From Triops longicaudatus (taxonomy: Eukaryota; Arthropoda; Branchiopoda; Notostraca; Triopsidae), in NCBI GenBank assembly GCA_022885665.1, contig JAGQDJ010000362.1, positions 45,736 through 109,735 of the forward strand: DNA of 64,000 nt, written 5' to 3'. Position 1 is the stretch's first letter. The number at the start of each line of letters is the position of its first letter. Positions 1 through 11,600 of this stretch are shown here, piece by piece. Under the pieces are notes generated by a model, which worked only from the letters and a program-made list of their open reading frames with translations, was not told where the DNA came from and made no database searches. The position numbers and the translations under genes are program-made.

Positions 1-1837
1 TATATCAAGAGAATCTTGGGAGATTGTGAACTAACAACACGGAAGTATACTAGATCTTGCTGGTAAGTTTCTCATAAATTAATCTTATTAGTAAGTTTTT
101 GTCGCTGTATGAATTACCAATAGATCAAAGGGACTTTGGTTTATGAAATAAGTCTTACGAATCTCATAAAAACACTACTCCCCTAAACTTTACCTCTCTG
201 GCTAATGGACTTCATATCCCTTCAGATTCTGCGTCCCCTTTATGAGCTTAAATGAATCTAGTGAATTCCCTGTCAGTTTTAATGCCGAAACATGGTTGAG
301 GACTCCACTGCGGCAATAATGTCAACGATAGATTTACAAAGATCTTTCGAAGGTTCATTATTTACTTCAGAAGTTAAGTCTTCATTATATCTTTATTTCC
401 GTTATCAAGGTGTACCGCTTATTCTGTCAGTTATTTGTGAATAATTTTCTGTAGATAGTGATTAAAAAATTCCACTAGCTTCAAGGTGTACATTTTAACT
501 CGAACAGGCTACTTTTAGTACTATTATTTCTTTGTTAAAAGGCTCTGATAATAATTGTTACGCTCCGTCACTATTACTGCGCAGGTTTCTTTCCAGTTCG
601 TAATGAGAGAAACAAAGCCTTGTTTCTCCGTCTTCTTTGATCATTTGTGAGTTTCGTTCAAGTTTCGTCCTCAAATGGCAGAAAAAGGGGACCTTTAGTG
701 TTGCTACAAGTAGTCGTAGTAAGGAGTCCGTGGGGCATTTCTTCTGCGGAAGATTATTACTGCAGACATGGTTGGCGTAGTTAGCTTGGCTGTTAGCTTA
801 ATGGTTACGAATGAAAGATGGTATACACCGATTACCTGACTTCAGGGGAAAAAAATTACCAGACTGTTCAGGCGTTCTGTTCTTATTTCTTGTCCCAGGG
901 GTTTACCTTTCTTTCTGCCTTTGCAGAAATTTTTGCTCTCAGACAGGAAAATTTAAAAAGACCTGACGCAGAAATAGGCAAACAGAATCGTAGCGTTAGA
1001 AAGAAACGCGACAAGAAGACAGTTGAGGAGTCAAATAAGAAGTGAAAAGGGTAAAGTAGGCGGAGCTAAGGGGCAGAGGACTTCCGCGTGAGGGGGCATG
1101 TCCAATGCATCAGCTACGGGCGTCAGTAACTTGACATTGTTAGACACGGCCATCTCGCTTCTTGTCTCTTGCTGGCTAAGTTTCCGTCCTCAGCTTTTGT
1201 TGCGTTTTTTCGCGGCTTAATTTTTCCAATTTTATCGTTTTGGTAGAGAGAGTAGACCCTTCTAGCGAACCTAACTGGAAAACTCGATTCCCTTTTGTTG
1301 TAAAGCTATTGTTGCGCAAAACGTATTTTTCAGCGTTTTTACACTCCGTTGCTGTAGGCAACGTCTTATTACCTGCATTAGTTGCTTCTGGGAGAAAGAA
1401 AATCTTCTTTCGAATGTCGGAAATTGTCAGATAATATAGTTGCTAGAAACATTTTTGTTGCGATAAACTAAGACATACTGCCTTGATTTGAAGCGAGAGT
1501 ATGTTTGAAGTTAAACAATCAAGTATTCGGCATCGTAGTAATATAGAAAACCACTATAAAGGAAAAAACTACATCTAATTGTTATTGCAGTAAACTATTA
1601 CTGACATTTTTCAGTGATATTATCGTTCATTACTACCTGTAAGTTGTATCGTGTGACAGTAAACGGTACTGGAAACGACCGGTTTATAGCGAAGCTTATT
1701 TCTATCCTAAATGCACAAGTGGTTGACATTTTAATAACCTGCACACGGCGACGTGTTACGGTCACCTCAACCCTCCTCCAAAGGAAGGGTAGCGTTGTTC
1801 AGAGTGCTCAATAATCCATAAAAATGCAACGGGAAAC
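1..1837. other. Non-coding left edge, no gene recognised
   Basis: AT-rich sequence with only short open frames of no recognisable family. It lies 3' of innexin exon 2 (minus strand) and is probably part of that gene's second intron, since no later innexin exon is seen nearer. The LINE fragment begins at about 1,838. Confidence 0.5.
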
Positions 1838-2134
1838 ATGGAAGAACAAATAACTTCACGCTGCGAACCGTGTGGCAGCGGTTTTCAACCACAATCGACC
1901 AACGCCAAACTTTGCAATGTGCATCAAGCTAATGAGAAGAATGCAGCCAATATGGTCTCAATCAAGCGGCTTAAGAAAAGGGTAAGAGACAACTCAAACA
2001 CGATCAGCTCTGCCAAAATGCTTGCGTACCTCAAAGACCAAAATGTAGAGCTTTTCAACAAAGTGGCGATCCTCACTTGTAAAGTAGAGGATATGTCACC
2101 AGCTGCAGAATGCGTCCCTCAACTCTTGGCATAA
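1838..2134 (+). pseudogene. LINE ORF1 (gag-like) N-terminal remnant
   Basis: A 98-codon open frame whose start carries a Cys/His cluster (CEPC, then CNVH about 14 residues on), followed by a basic and then leucine-rich, helix-prone stretch. This fits the N-terminal part of the ORF1 RNA-binding protein of an arthropod LINE. The assignment depends on the zinc knuckles that follow 700 bp downstream. The frame closes at 2,134, long before the knuckles, so the ORF is broken. Confidence 0.55.
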
Positions 2135-2840
2135 GTGAAGTCCCTAAAGGGAATTATTACCAAAGACGTAATAGACCCGAATCCTACCCCAACTTCACTG
2201 GATGGCCCCTGGTCTATGGTTAATCGTCAACGACCTTCTTTTATACCAGCCAAGCCCACTGCTACGCACAACCAACAAAGCTAACCCATCACTTTAAATA
2301 CCCAAAGAAAACAAGAAAAAGAGCTCACGAGTTACATCTAACAACAAGATGAAGAAAAAAAAGAAAGAAATTATGAAGAGAGAAGATCTACTCAAGAACT
2401 TGGACAAATAATTGTAAAGAAAGTTCGGCACCAAAGCTCCCAGTGTCATTCTAACTCGCAAAACGAAAAACCACATTGAAGTCGTACTTGGAAGTGAACA
2501 AGAAAAGAATGAAACGCGAAACCTTTTGCAGAACGTTAACTTGTAGTCGTTTGGGCCGATTATCCACCCCAAACGCCAAAATTAGATCGCAAAAATCCCC
2601 AAGCAGATCGCATTGGAACAAAATTTCACATCACTTGACCAGGAAAAATGTGACCGTTCAACTCGAATTTCACTGCAAATTCTATACGATGGATAATCCC
2701 AGAGAGTACAAAAGCCTACGGTACTCTCTTGTTTACATTTCCGACGGCCGATGTTAAAGCAAGGCTTGTCAGTAGTGGTTACCTTAACGCTTTCAATAGA
2801 ACCGTCCAGCTAGAAGACCGCCGCCAAGAACTCCTCACAG

Positions 2841-3002
2841 TGCTACAACAGTCAAAAATACGGCCACACTGCTGCCTATTGCAAAGAAACACATCCGACT
2901 TGCGGGAAATGCGCGGGTAAACACAATACGAAAAACTGTTCCAGCAACCAAAGGAAATGTAGAAACTGTGACGGCGATCACTACTCGTCTGAAAGTTGCT
3001 GC
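2841..3002 (+). pseudogene. LINE ORF1 zinc-knuckle block (three knuckles)
   Basis: Read in the frame of TGC at 2,841, three knuckles follow each other. The first has lost its second Cys (CYNS..., then H-x4-C). The second is CGKCAGKHNTKNC. The third is CRNCDGDHYSSESC. This spacing of C-x2-C-x3/4-H-x4/5-C units is the nucleic-acid-binding module at the C-terminus of ORF1 proteins in Jockey/I-like elements. The Cys-to-Ser loss in knuckle 1 (AGT in place of TGT) is one of many inactivating changes. Confidence 0.85.
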
Positions 3003-3508
3003 CCGACACGTCTAGCCGAGAGGTGCAATGAGATTGCAAACGCAATCCAACACGTGTTCAATCTCATACTTCCGTTCGACCTAAAGCATTAACCCTATGA
3101 TACCTCGAGAAGTGCAATCCAGACCAACCTTGAAACCTCATCCCGTGAGATTGCTATTGCACAACATACGGAAAAGCTTTCAGCAGCTATCTGAACCCCT
3201 TCGGGTCACAAACAACCTGTCCATGCAAGCTGTATTTATCCTCGAACCTCCAAAAAACTTATTAGGTGTGCGAAACCAAGGTTCCTCCCTTTTCAACATA
3301 CTACAGAATATGTTGGTACAACATGTTATAAAGATCACCGTGCTCAGCATGTACAAATAGTGAAATGCAGAGAATTGTACGCTATAACTAAGATTCGCCC
3401 TTAACGAACCTTATTCTTTCTTTGAATAACATTATACAAAAGATATTTCATGGACATGAAAGAACTGCTGAAAGAAATAAGAAAACATACTGAAAAGTTT
3501 GATCTGCT

Positions 3509-3684
3509 ATAGGTAATTTTAACGCCCGCCACTGGAATTGGGAAGAGAAACCTCCTGACAAACCAGGGCATCAGCCTTTGAATTTGTTACAGACAAAGAA
3601 TTAATATTGTTGAATAGCAGAAACGAAATCACATTTTGTAACAAAAAAGGACAATTGTCAACGCTTGATCTGGTGTTTGCCTCC
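3509..3684 (+). pseudogene. LINE APE endonuclease remnant
   Basis: The stretch from 3,509 reads IGNFNARHWNW, matching the G-D-F-N-A-R-H active-site motif of APE endonucleases, with the catalytic Asp replaced by Asn. At 3,658-3,684 the sequence reads STLDLVFAS, the later D-L-V motif. A stop lies between these motifs and the reverse transcriptase. In the intact family this enzyme nicks target DNA for reverse transcription; here it is non-functional. Confidence 0.8.
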
Positions 3685-4316
3685 CAGAAATAATAGATCT
3701 CCTAAAAGCAAAGATTTTGCACAACGGTTTATTTTCAAACTATTCGGATAACAAGGCTCTCCTACTAGAGATCAAGGTACAAGTGGACGAATTGTAACTT
3801 TGGAAGTATGGAACTACCAAAAAACCAATTGGTTTCAATTAAGAACTTCTATTCTGCAAAAACTATAGATGAAGCAAGAGCTCTTCGATATTGAATCTAC
3901 ACAAGAACTCGACTCGGCATCAGACTACCTCTGTGAGAACATTAGTGAAAGTGCACGAACGAATATTCCCCAAAAAACTTTTTCGAGTCGCCAAAATCCC
4001 TGGTGGAATGGAGAACTTACGTAAAGAAAGGGCTCGTTATTTAAAGTGCTACGGAGTATTTCCGAATGCAACGACTGAGAGAGCGTGGAAAAAGTACGCA
4101 ATACCTATACGGCACAGTGGCGACAAGCAAAGAAAAAGTACTGGTCATCTCAACTAAGCAAGCCGGACACACGAATACTATGGAACCTTGACAAAAGAAA
4201 GTCGCACAACTTTAAACAAGTTTAAAGGCGTCTCATAATCAAGAACACATAGGGCATTATTAACAAGTTCATAATCAAACTGTTCAATACAAGTTTGGAC
4301 CAAAGTTACTCCCCAA

Positions 4317-4880
4317 ATGTGTGGAAGGTGGCAAACATTATCCCGATCCCCAAACCACGTAAACCAGATTACGATCAACAGATTTAGACCTATTGCACTT
4401 CTTTTGCATATTGGAAAAATCGTGGAGAAAGCTGTGGCCACGAAAATCAAGCTGTATCTAGAATTTAAAAGCTTACTTGCACGTACCAGTGCGGTTTTAG
4501 GCCCCAAAGATCAACTGTCAATGCGCTTCTCTCATTATCTGACGTAGTTCTGAGTGGTTTCGACGAACGCAAAGCACGTCGGCATTATTACTTGACACTG
4601 AAGAGGCATTCAATAATGTAGAACACAGAAAGCTAATAGACAAAATTAAGAAGAAAGAACTCTCCCCTATACTGATTGACTGGTTAAGAAATTTCTTCGA
4701 ATGCACAACTGGAGACTTAGTACATGGCCCAGAAGCTAGGGAGAAATTTGCCATCAAGAAGAGAGTCCCACAGGAGTCAGATACCTTGGTTTACGGTACG
4801 ATGGCAAGCTAAGTTGGATCAAAAAGGCATCTTACATGGCAGAGGAAGGTGGCTTTGTATTGAGCAGAACACGAAAGTTA
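4317..4880 (+). pseudogene. LINE reverse transcriptase remnant
   Basis: Recognisable pieces include VWKVANIIPIPKPRKPD at about 4,318-4,370, and CGFRPQRSTVNALLSLSDVV at about 4,490-4,550, the conserved G-F-R-x-x-R-S-T block of LINE reverse transcriptases. The frame shifts several times and contains stops. The catalytic F/Y-A-D-D box was not found in any frame I read. Non-functional. Confidence 0.8.
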
Positions 4881-4974
4881 CTAATGTTGTACCATTTATT
4901 CAGACAAATTAGCTAAGAACGCTAGTTACGAGTCTGCTAAGCCCAAAAATTCTATATGGCTTTCTGTAATGTCG

Positions 4975-5110
4975 ATCTGTCCAAACTGTCCACTGTACGA
5001 GCGCTCCACAGACAGGCCCTTCTTGTAATAACTGGCGCCCTAAAACATCTCCGACTGCATCCTTGGAAGTATAAGCGGACATACCCCCCTCGACTTAATG
5101 AATTTAGAGG
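4975..5110 (+). pseudogene. LINE ORF2 C-terminal region remnant
   Basis: Reads LSTVRALHRQALLVITGALK, which matches the R-x-x-x-R-x-A-L-x-I-x-x-G-A segment downstream of the reverse transcriptase in Jockey/I-like ORF2 proteins. Further fragments up to about 5,690 are too degraded to name. Confidence 0.6.
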
Positions 5111-5690
5111 AATTCTTAAAGCTTAGTATTAACAACTCCTGTGAAATTAAAGGATCAGGGCCGGTTTACAAACGATACAGAACATGCTCACTTAGAATCC
5201 AATCGATCAAGTGAAGCCTTTTTTACGGAAGGAAGTATTCGTACAATAGAGTCGATAAAGAAATTCATAATGAAAAACGGCAAGAGAGACGGACGCCACC
5301 CCTTATCCACTCCAAGATTTATATGTAATCCCCTGAAAAGCGCCAATTCGTAAACTAAAACTAGGCAGAAGGACTGTGTCGACATTGGTAAAGCTGATTC
5401 CGCACATTTACCGACAAAAAACGGATCTTTTCTATTCAAAGAAGGCAAGCAGCATAACGGGTAGTTGTAGCAACTACTCGAATTAGGACTTCTTGCACGT
5501 TTTATTTCAAATGATGACTATTAGTAGCAATACTTCTAGGACAACAAGCTCTGTTAAAGCTGCATTACATCCCTCTGAATGAGCCAAAAGCATTTATTCC
5601 CATCAAGGCATTCATAGACTCAGCCATGAAAGTATTGACTAAGGATCAAACTTCATGAAAACTCTCTTCATCAAGAATTAGTCAAGCACA

Positions 5691-8600
5691 AATAGTTAGA
5701 AAAGGCGGTAAACATAGTGAATGTGTGGATGAAGGCTAGTATGCGGAATGAATAGTAACTGTACGTGTGGATATTTGTTGCATGAGTATATTTGGGTTTG
5801 TATGGATGGAAAGAGGCTAAGAGGAAAGAAACAAATGTATGAGACAAGGGGTGGGGGATGGGGGTGGGGGCAACGAGCATGGCTCAAGCCCCCCAGGAAT
5901 ATATAAAAAGACAGGTTTAAATTGTCTGATCTCCTATATTGCGACCTTAAGCAGTGTGAGCCTTTAGGTAATCTACCTATGAAATCAAATGTTCTGTTTA
6001 ATAAGTTTGGAAATGTTCGATCATTAGAAACTGCACAGTTTGTGCCATTTTCGCAAAAAATTCCATTACCATTGTTGCAATTTGCTATTGTCGTTCTTCT
6101 CTCAGATAAAATGACTCAATGCAGGGTACATTACTTTAATCAAGTTTAATCTTTAAATCTTTTGGATTTCCACTATTTTTTCCCAGAAATTGTTTTTCAA
6201 TACCATTGCCGCCATTTCCTGTTGTCGTTCTTTGCCCCTATAAAATGATTACGATGTAATCAAGGATAGAGCTACATTGAACAGGTATGATACTCCACAT
6301 GGCCAGGGCCATCCAATTATTCTTCTGAAATTTGGTATTATTGCAAACCCATTGTTGCCAATTTCCTTTCACCACGTTACTTTTGCTTTTCGCTAAATTA
6401 CGATAAAAAAATAATACTAACAATCCCTTGACATTTTATGTACCTTCGCTTGCACCCGACCTATTGTTGGCTATTATTGACTGTCGCCCCGCCCTGCTTC
6501 TTCCTTCTGATTTCAGTAATGAGATTCGATAAAAAGGCTTCTGTATACCCTAGTGAAACAAATTTACGACATCAATTCTAGAGTAATCCTTGTTTTCTTA
6601 TATCTAGCCTTGTCTTACATTCTTCTCCCCAATAATATGACAAGGTTGTGGGGATAAAGGGGGGTGAGAACTGCCCCAGGGCCAATAGAGGTGTTGAGTG
6701 AGCAAAGATTTTTGGCATGGGGCGACGAAAAGGAAAAATATGATGGCTAGCGGTATTGTTGTGTGTTGCGTGTGCGAGATCAAGATTGCCAGCAAGGGGT
6801 GAAGGTTGTAAGTAACGTCACAAATGGGGAGCTGACATTATCGCGTAGCCATTTTGCCTTTTCCGTTAACAATATAGTGTTGACGCCAGATCTTGATATC
6901 ATAGACTTATCTAGCCTCCTTTCACCCTTCCTCTCCCTTCAGCCCTTGTCTTCGTTGCGGCCGCTGTCTCAATGTCTTATTCCACCCCTTTCCGCCCAAT
7001 ACCGGGCTCTTACACTTCTGCCTTTTAGTTTAACCTTAAAACAGCCCGTAGGTCAATCCCGTCCATTTTTTCTTTTTTTTTCTCATTTTCCGGTTGTCAC
7101 AAGCGCCCACGTACGCTATAACAGTTTCTAGAAGGCTTAAGGAATGCAACTAGCTTTTTTGCTGTATTTTTTTCGTCTTTCTTAGTTTTGTTTCATGGTT
7201 AGGTCACGAGGTCACCGGGTCCATTTTCAGCTGCTGTTGTTAAGGCCGGGAGATATGATGCTTACATGGGGGCGTGTGTAGTAAATGTGGTGAACAGTAG
7301 TGGCCCCTATAGGCTGAAAAAAAACTTGAGGACGAGAAAGAGTTTCTGAGAAGCATTGCTGCGAATCGAAATGGGAACCTCACAAGCAGGAGAGCAAGTG
7401 ATGAAAAGAATTTAGCAACAACTGCGGCTGGGTTGTGAGAGAGACAGAAATACAGTTTTTTTCTAAGTATGACCCCAGGTGTACACTGTTCTATCACATT
7501 GATTACTGCAGAGATAAGGCAAGACGGTGGGACGTTTCGCACAACAGAAATAAAGTCCGCAGATTAGAAGAGCTTGGGAGGACGTGGGTTGTGAGGGAGA
7601 AAAATCGTTAAGAAAGGAAATTTTTATGATATTCCTGCAAAAATTAACAAGAAATATAACTGCTGCAGAGTTTTGGGCACGGGTGGCTAATGGCTGACAC
7701 TTTACGGAGCAAGTAAAAGCTCAATCTATTCTTTATCGAAAGAATGAGTTTCACTATTAAATAAACACAGCATTCCCGCAATTAAAGTTGTACGTCACCA
7801 TTATTATGAGATTTTTGATGGAACATTCCTGTTTTTCAATCTTCGTGGTGGGATAGATCGCACTATTAGATATAATACTAGCAGCGCACAAGTCAATAAC
7901 ACGAACACAATATGGTTCACGTGTAAAATGTTCAAGCTGACATACATAAACAGATAGAAACAATAACACGTATAATTTGCGTAATTTACCCAGTTTTGTA
8001 TAAATTACCCCAAACTAGGAAAACTGGCATTTCAATGGATGACAACATAGGGTTATGGAGGTTTCCTAATGCTAAGCGTGGTAAATAAAGAATTGCCTAA
8101 ATAACGATATTTGGGTAACAGGCGATGAGGTATGAAAAGCGCTGCAATAAAAACCTTTCAACATAAGAAGTTAAGTTTTTCCCTCCAAATTGATTACATT
8201 GCGTCGAGTTTCATTGCTTATCCTTGCATTTACAACGGTAGCTAGTAGTTTGAATGTGTTGTCATTTTTAAATATGCTTTAATAAAAGTTTCTTTGTGTT
8301 TTTATTTACAGCTTTCTCCAATTATCCAAGACTTCCATGGCTTTTTTCGTCTTTCGTGTCTTATGCCCTTTCTTTTTAGATTGCTACTTAATGCGCGGTT
8401 TTTTACTTAAGCGGCAAGCAAAATATTCTTGAAATTCGAATAATAGTGTATCTTAAAGCGACTAAAAGGACTGAAGATGAAGAAAAAATTTTAAGCATAA
8501 TTAAAAATCCAAAGACTTGCAGCATTTAGTCGATTCTCTTTCCTACACTGCTTAATCTTTTATATTTATTTTCCCCCTAAAACTATTGAGTTTCTGTTAT

Positions 8601-11600
8601 TCTACGTTAGAAATCCCTGGGGCCGAAAAGTAAAGATGCAGTGTATAATAGAGGAACACTTTCAAATCACAGTTGTCAGCCGAGGCAAATAAATAGGAAG
8701 CGTTTTGGCCCAGGAATAGATCAAAGGTCTTTTCCTTGGACATATCCTTTAAAAACTGCTTCTGCCGTAAAGTTATGACGCACGCTATGAGTTTCTTCTG
8801 ACTTTTGGGGTTAAGCTGGAAATTCCCCTTTGAGTTTTCGGGACTTTGGCCCTGCACCTGTCAGTAATTTAATTAGCCGCAGAGGAAAGATATGCAGGAA
8901 TGTTATTTCTGCCGGTGGTGGGTTAGACAACGGAAAGAAAGTCATGTCAAACAGCCACAGCGTTTCCGATTGGCACGGCATCAAACTTTAGCCCCAACTC
9001 GTCCCTCGCCGTTACGTAAGCAAATAGTTCCATTTCCGCTGCAGGTGCCTATTACGCGTACAAGCTACTGACTCAACTGCGCAGAAATAAAGTTTCTTTC
9101 TTCACGACATCAAACAACGGAAAGAGCTTTGCGAATTGCAGGTCCCTCAGCTTTCGAGCTAGTTTTCGACACTTTGCCTGTTAGCACATCGCTTTGGCTC
9201 ATTATCGTGGATTATATTACTGTAGCTGCCAAATTTCTTTGCTCAGAAACAAATTTTTGCCAAGTATTTATCACTGAAACTGTTAATGTATTTGCCATTT
9301 TTTGCGGGTTTTTTACGATCCCTGTGATAGTCCAGCGCGGTGCCCTTTTTTGCAGAAATATATAACTGCGTGTCCACGTTTTGGGGTCAAACCCATTTTG
9401 GCCAGAGCAAAAAGACAGCAACCATTATGGTCTTGCTGGGAACCCTGAGAGAAATTCGGGACTATCGCACGTGCACCAAGTTTTGTTTCGCGAATGGGAC
9501 AAATTGGAATGAAAGGTGAACAAATTTAAAGCAATGCCAACTCGGGTTTTCTGAAGATCAAGTTTCAGCTTCTTTTTCGACGACGGGCACTATTTATATT
9601 TATCTTTGGCTTGTGTAAGCAAGGCTGTAATTTTAAAAGGTACGTAAGGCGAGCAGGTTATAACGCCAGAGGGCGTCAGAGAGCACCAAAGGGGGCAAAA
9701 ATGGGGGCTCCTGTTGTCCAGAGGGGGCAAACCGTCCACAAACACAAACGGAAAAATATAGCAGCCATGTGTTGGATATGAACTTCTGGGCTACTGTTGA
9801 AAAGTTTTTCAAGCTCGAATTACAAAGATATATGAAAACTTGCGCCACCTTTGTCGGCTTCAGAGCTTTGAGCCAATCTTCTTTAGTTACGACTTTTACG
9901 CTTTTTGCCTAAAGGTGATTTAAGTCTACGACGCGTTCAAACTTTTTGGCCGTTTTGTTTTAAATAATTTCGGAATCTTTCAGGCCATTATCTGTGTCGG
10001 CTGGGTTGTTAAGGAGAGGGTTGAGCTAGTTTTCGTTTTAGTTTACCACGTTTTGGACATAACTGCATAGAAGTAGACATGCAGAAGGCGGAGTGAGGGG
10101 AAAACCCTATTTCTAGCGTTGTCTAAATTTAAAGAAAAAAGCAGGGGTGAGTGACGAACGGTTTCCAGACACGTGCAAAAGAGCGAGCTGAAAGGATTTT
10201 GGTTAGCACATTGTTCCGTTTGCTCCTTTAGGTAAGAGCTGGGGACATATCTGAAGAAATGCTACAGTCCTTCACACCTTTGGAAACTTGGTCTTTAGGC
10301 TTCTTTGAAATTTTTGGCAAACTCTACGGAGAAAATCTTTTGCCTCCAATGCTTTGCGTTTTCAAGTACCTGTACATCTATAGAAAAAAATATGGAGTTG
10401 CAACCAAGACGCAGAAGGTAAAAAAATTCTGCTAGAATAATATTAAATTAAAAATAGATAACTAAGCCGTAAAGCGCTGCGTGTCAGGAAAAAACTCTGA
10501 AAATAAATGTAACAACTGCAAAATTTTGGGAAAAGGGAAAAAACTATCTACAAGTTATGGGAAAATAAATGAAAACGTGAAAATGTCACAAATAAGCTTT
10601 GCATCCGTCAGGAGCTCTTAACTCTTCTTAGATAATAAGTCTAATACCAATTTCTTTCTTCGTCGGCTAGAAATAGCCTTGAGGCGCGTTCTGCCTTTGA
10701 TCTTTGGCCGTTCCACGTAATTTAGCTTTTATAGGCTCATCCTCCCTAAAAAAATCTTTTGTCTGTTCTTCATAGTGTACAAGCTTCCGTGGCCAACGCA
10801 AAGGAGTTCTTAAAGGAAAAAAAATCCGAAAAAATTTTCTTGGCCGCCGTGAGATTTAGGTACCGGCTGCCAATGACGATTCACTGAACTGGACTGAAGT
10901 TCTCCCCCCAGAAATGATTAGGCTAACATTCTTTCTTTCACTTTGGCCTTTCGCTTCCAATCGTATCAAATCCAGAATGTGGGAAAATAAAAGAAAGAGA
11001 AACACGTAGTCATTTTCCTACACCGGCGCTGCTAACCGTATTTCTTTATAATGTCCACATTCTTTGTCTTCTGCTGCCCCTTTTCCCTCGAATTAATCAT
11101 GTATTTGTTTACCAGTTGTTTGTTTTCTAACTTCGGTGTCTCCTGACTTCCATTTTCTTTTCCCAATGTTTTTCTGAGGAAAACTTCCTCGATAAAGCAT
11201 GAAGGTAACTTTTGGTGCTGCAGCAAGTGACGCCGCGTATCAATTCTCTAAGGTACTGGGAGCTGTCACCTGTAATGGACAGTTGGACAACACTGTAGGA
11301 TATTAGGCAAGGGCAGCTGCAGTGATTCATCCCTGTATTACTGACTTTTCTCCTTTGCTCGAGTGTGAGCTCATTAATAAATTGAGGGGAGCCTTGCAGG
11401 AATGTTGCAACAGCAAAACTTGGGATTAGAGCCACTGCTGTGTTACTCCGTTTCAACTTCAAGACAGAAAAATAGCAGCTGAACACTTTCTAATCGATTA
11501 CGGAAAACACATATCTGCCGCGATTGGATAGTAATACACGAAGAAATATGTGTTCCGTACCAAAATAGTCACGGATTTGAAAAAAGCCTTGTCTCAAAAT

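Larger units (their letters stand above)
1838..5690 (+). mobile_element. Degenerate APE-type non-LTR retrotransposon (LINE), dead
   Basis: Fragments of a LINE appear in the expected order on the plus strand: a gag-like ORF1 start, three CCHC-type zinc knuckles, an APE endonuclease, a reverse transcriptase and a C-terminal region. Knuckles in ORF1 together with an APE endonuclease are typical of the Jockey/I/CR1 type clades of arthropods; I cannot assign the clade. The reading frame is broken throughout by stops and frameshifts, so nothing can be translated as a whole and the copy is old. No poly-A tail, target-site duplication or RNase H domain was identified, so both ends are approximate. 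It lies in non-coding sequence, probably intron 2 of the innexin gene and antisense to it. Confidence 0.85.

Noticed and set aside
5890..5910. TATATAAAA box after the LINE
   Set aside because: No open frame or splice structure follows at promoter distance. AT-rich chance match.
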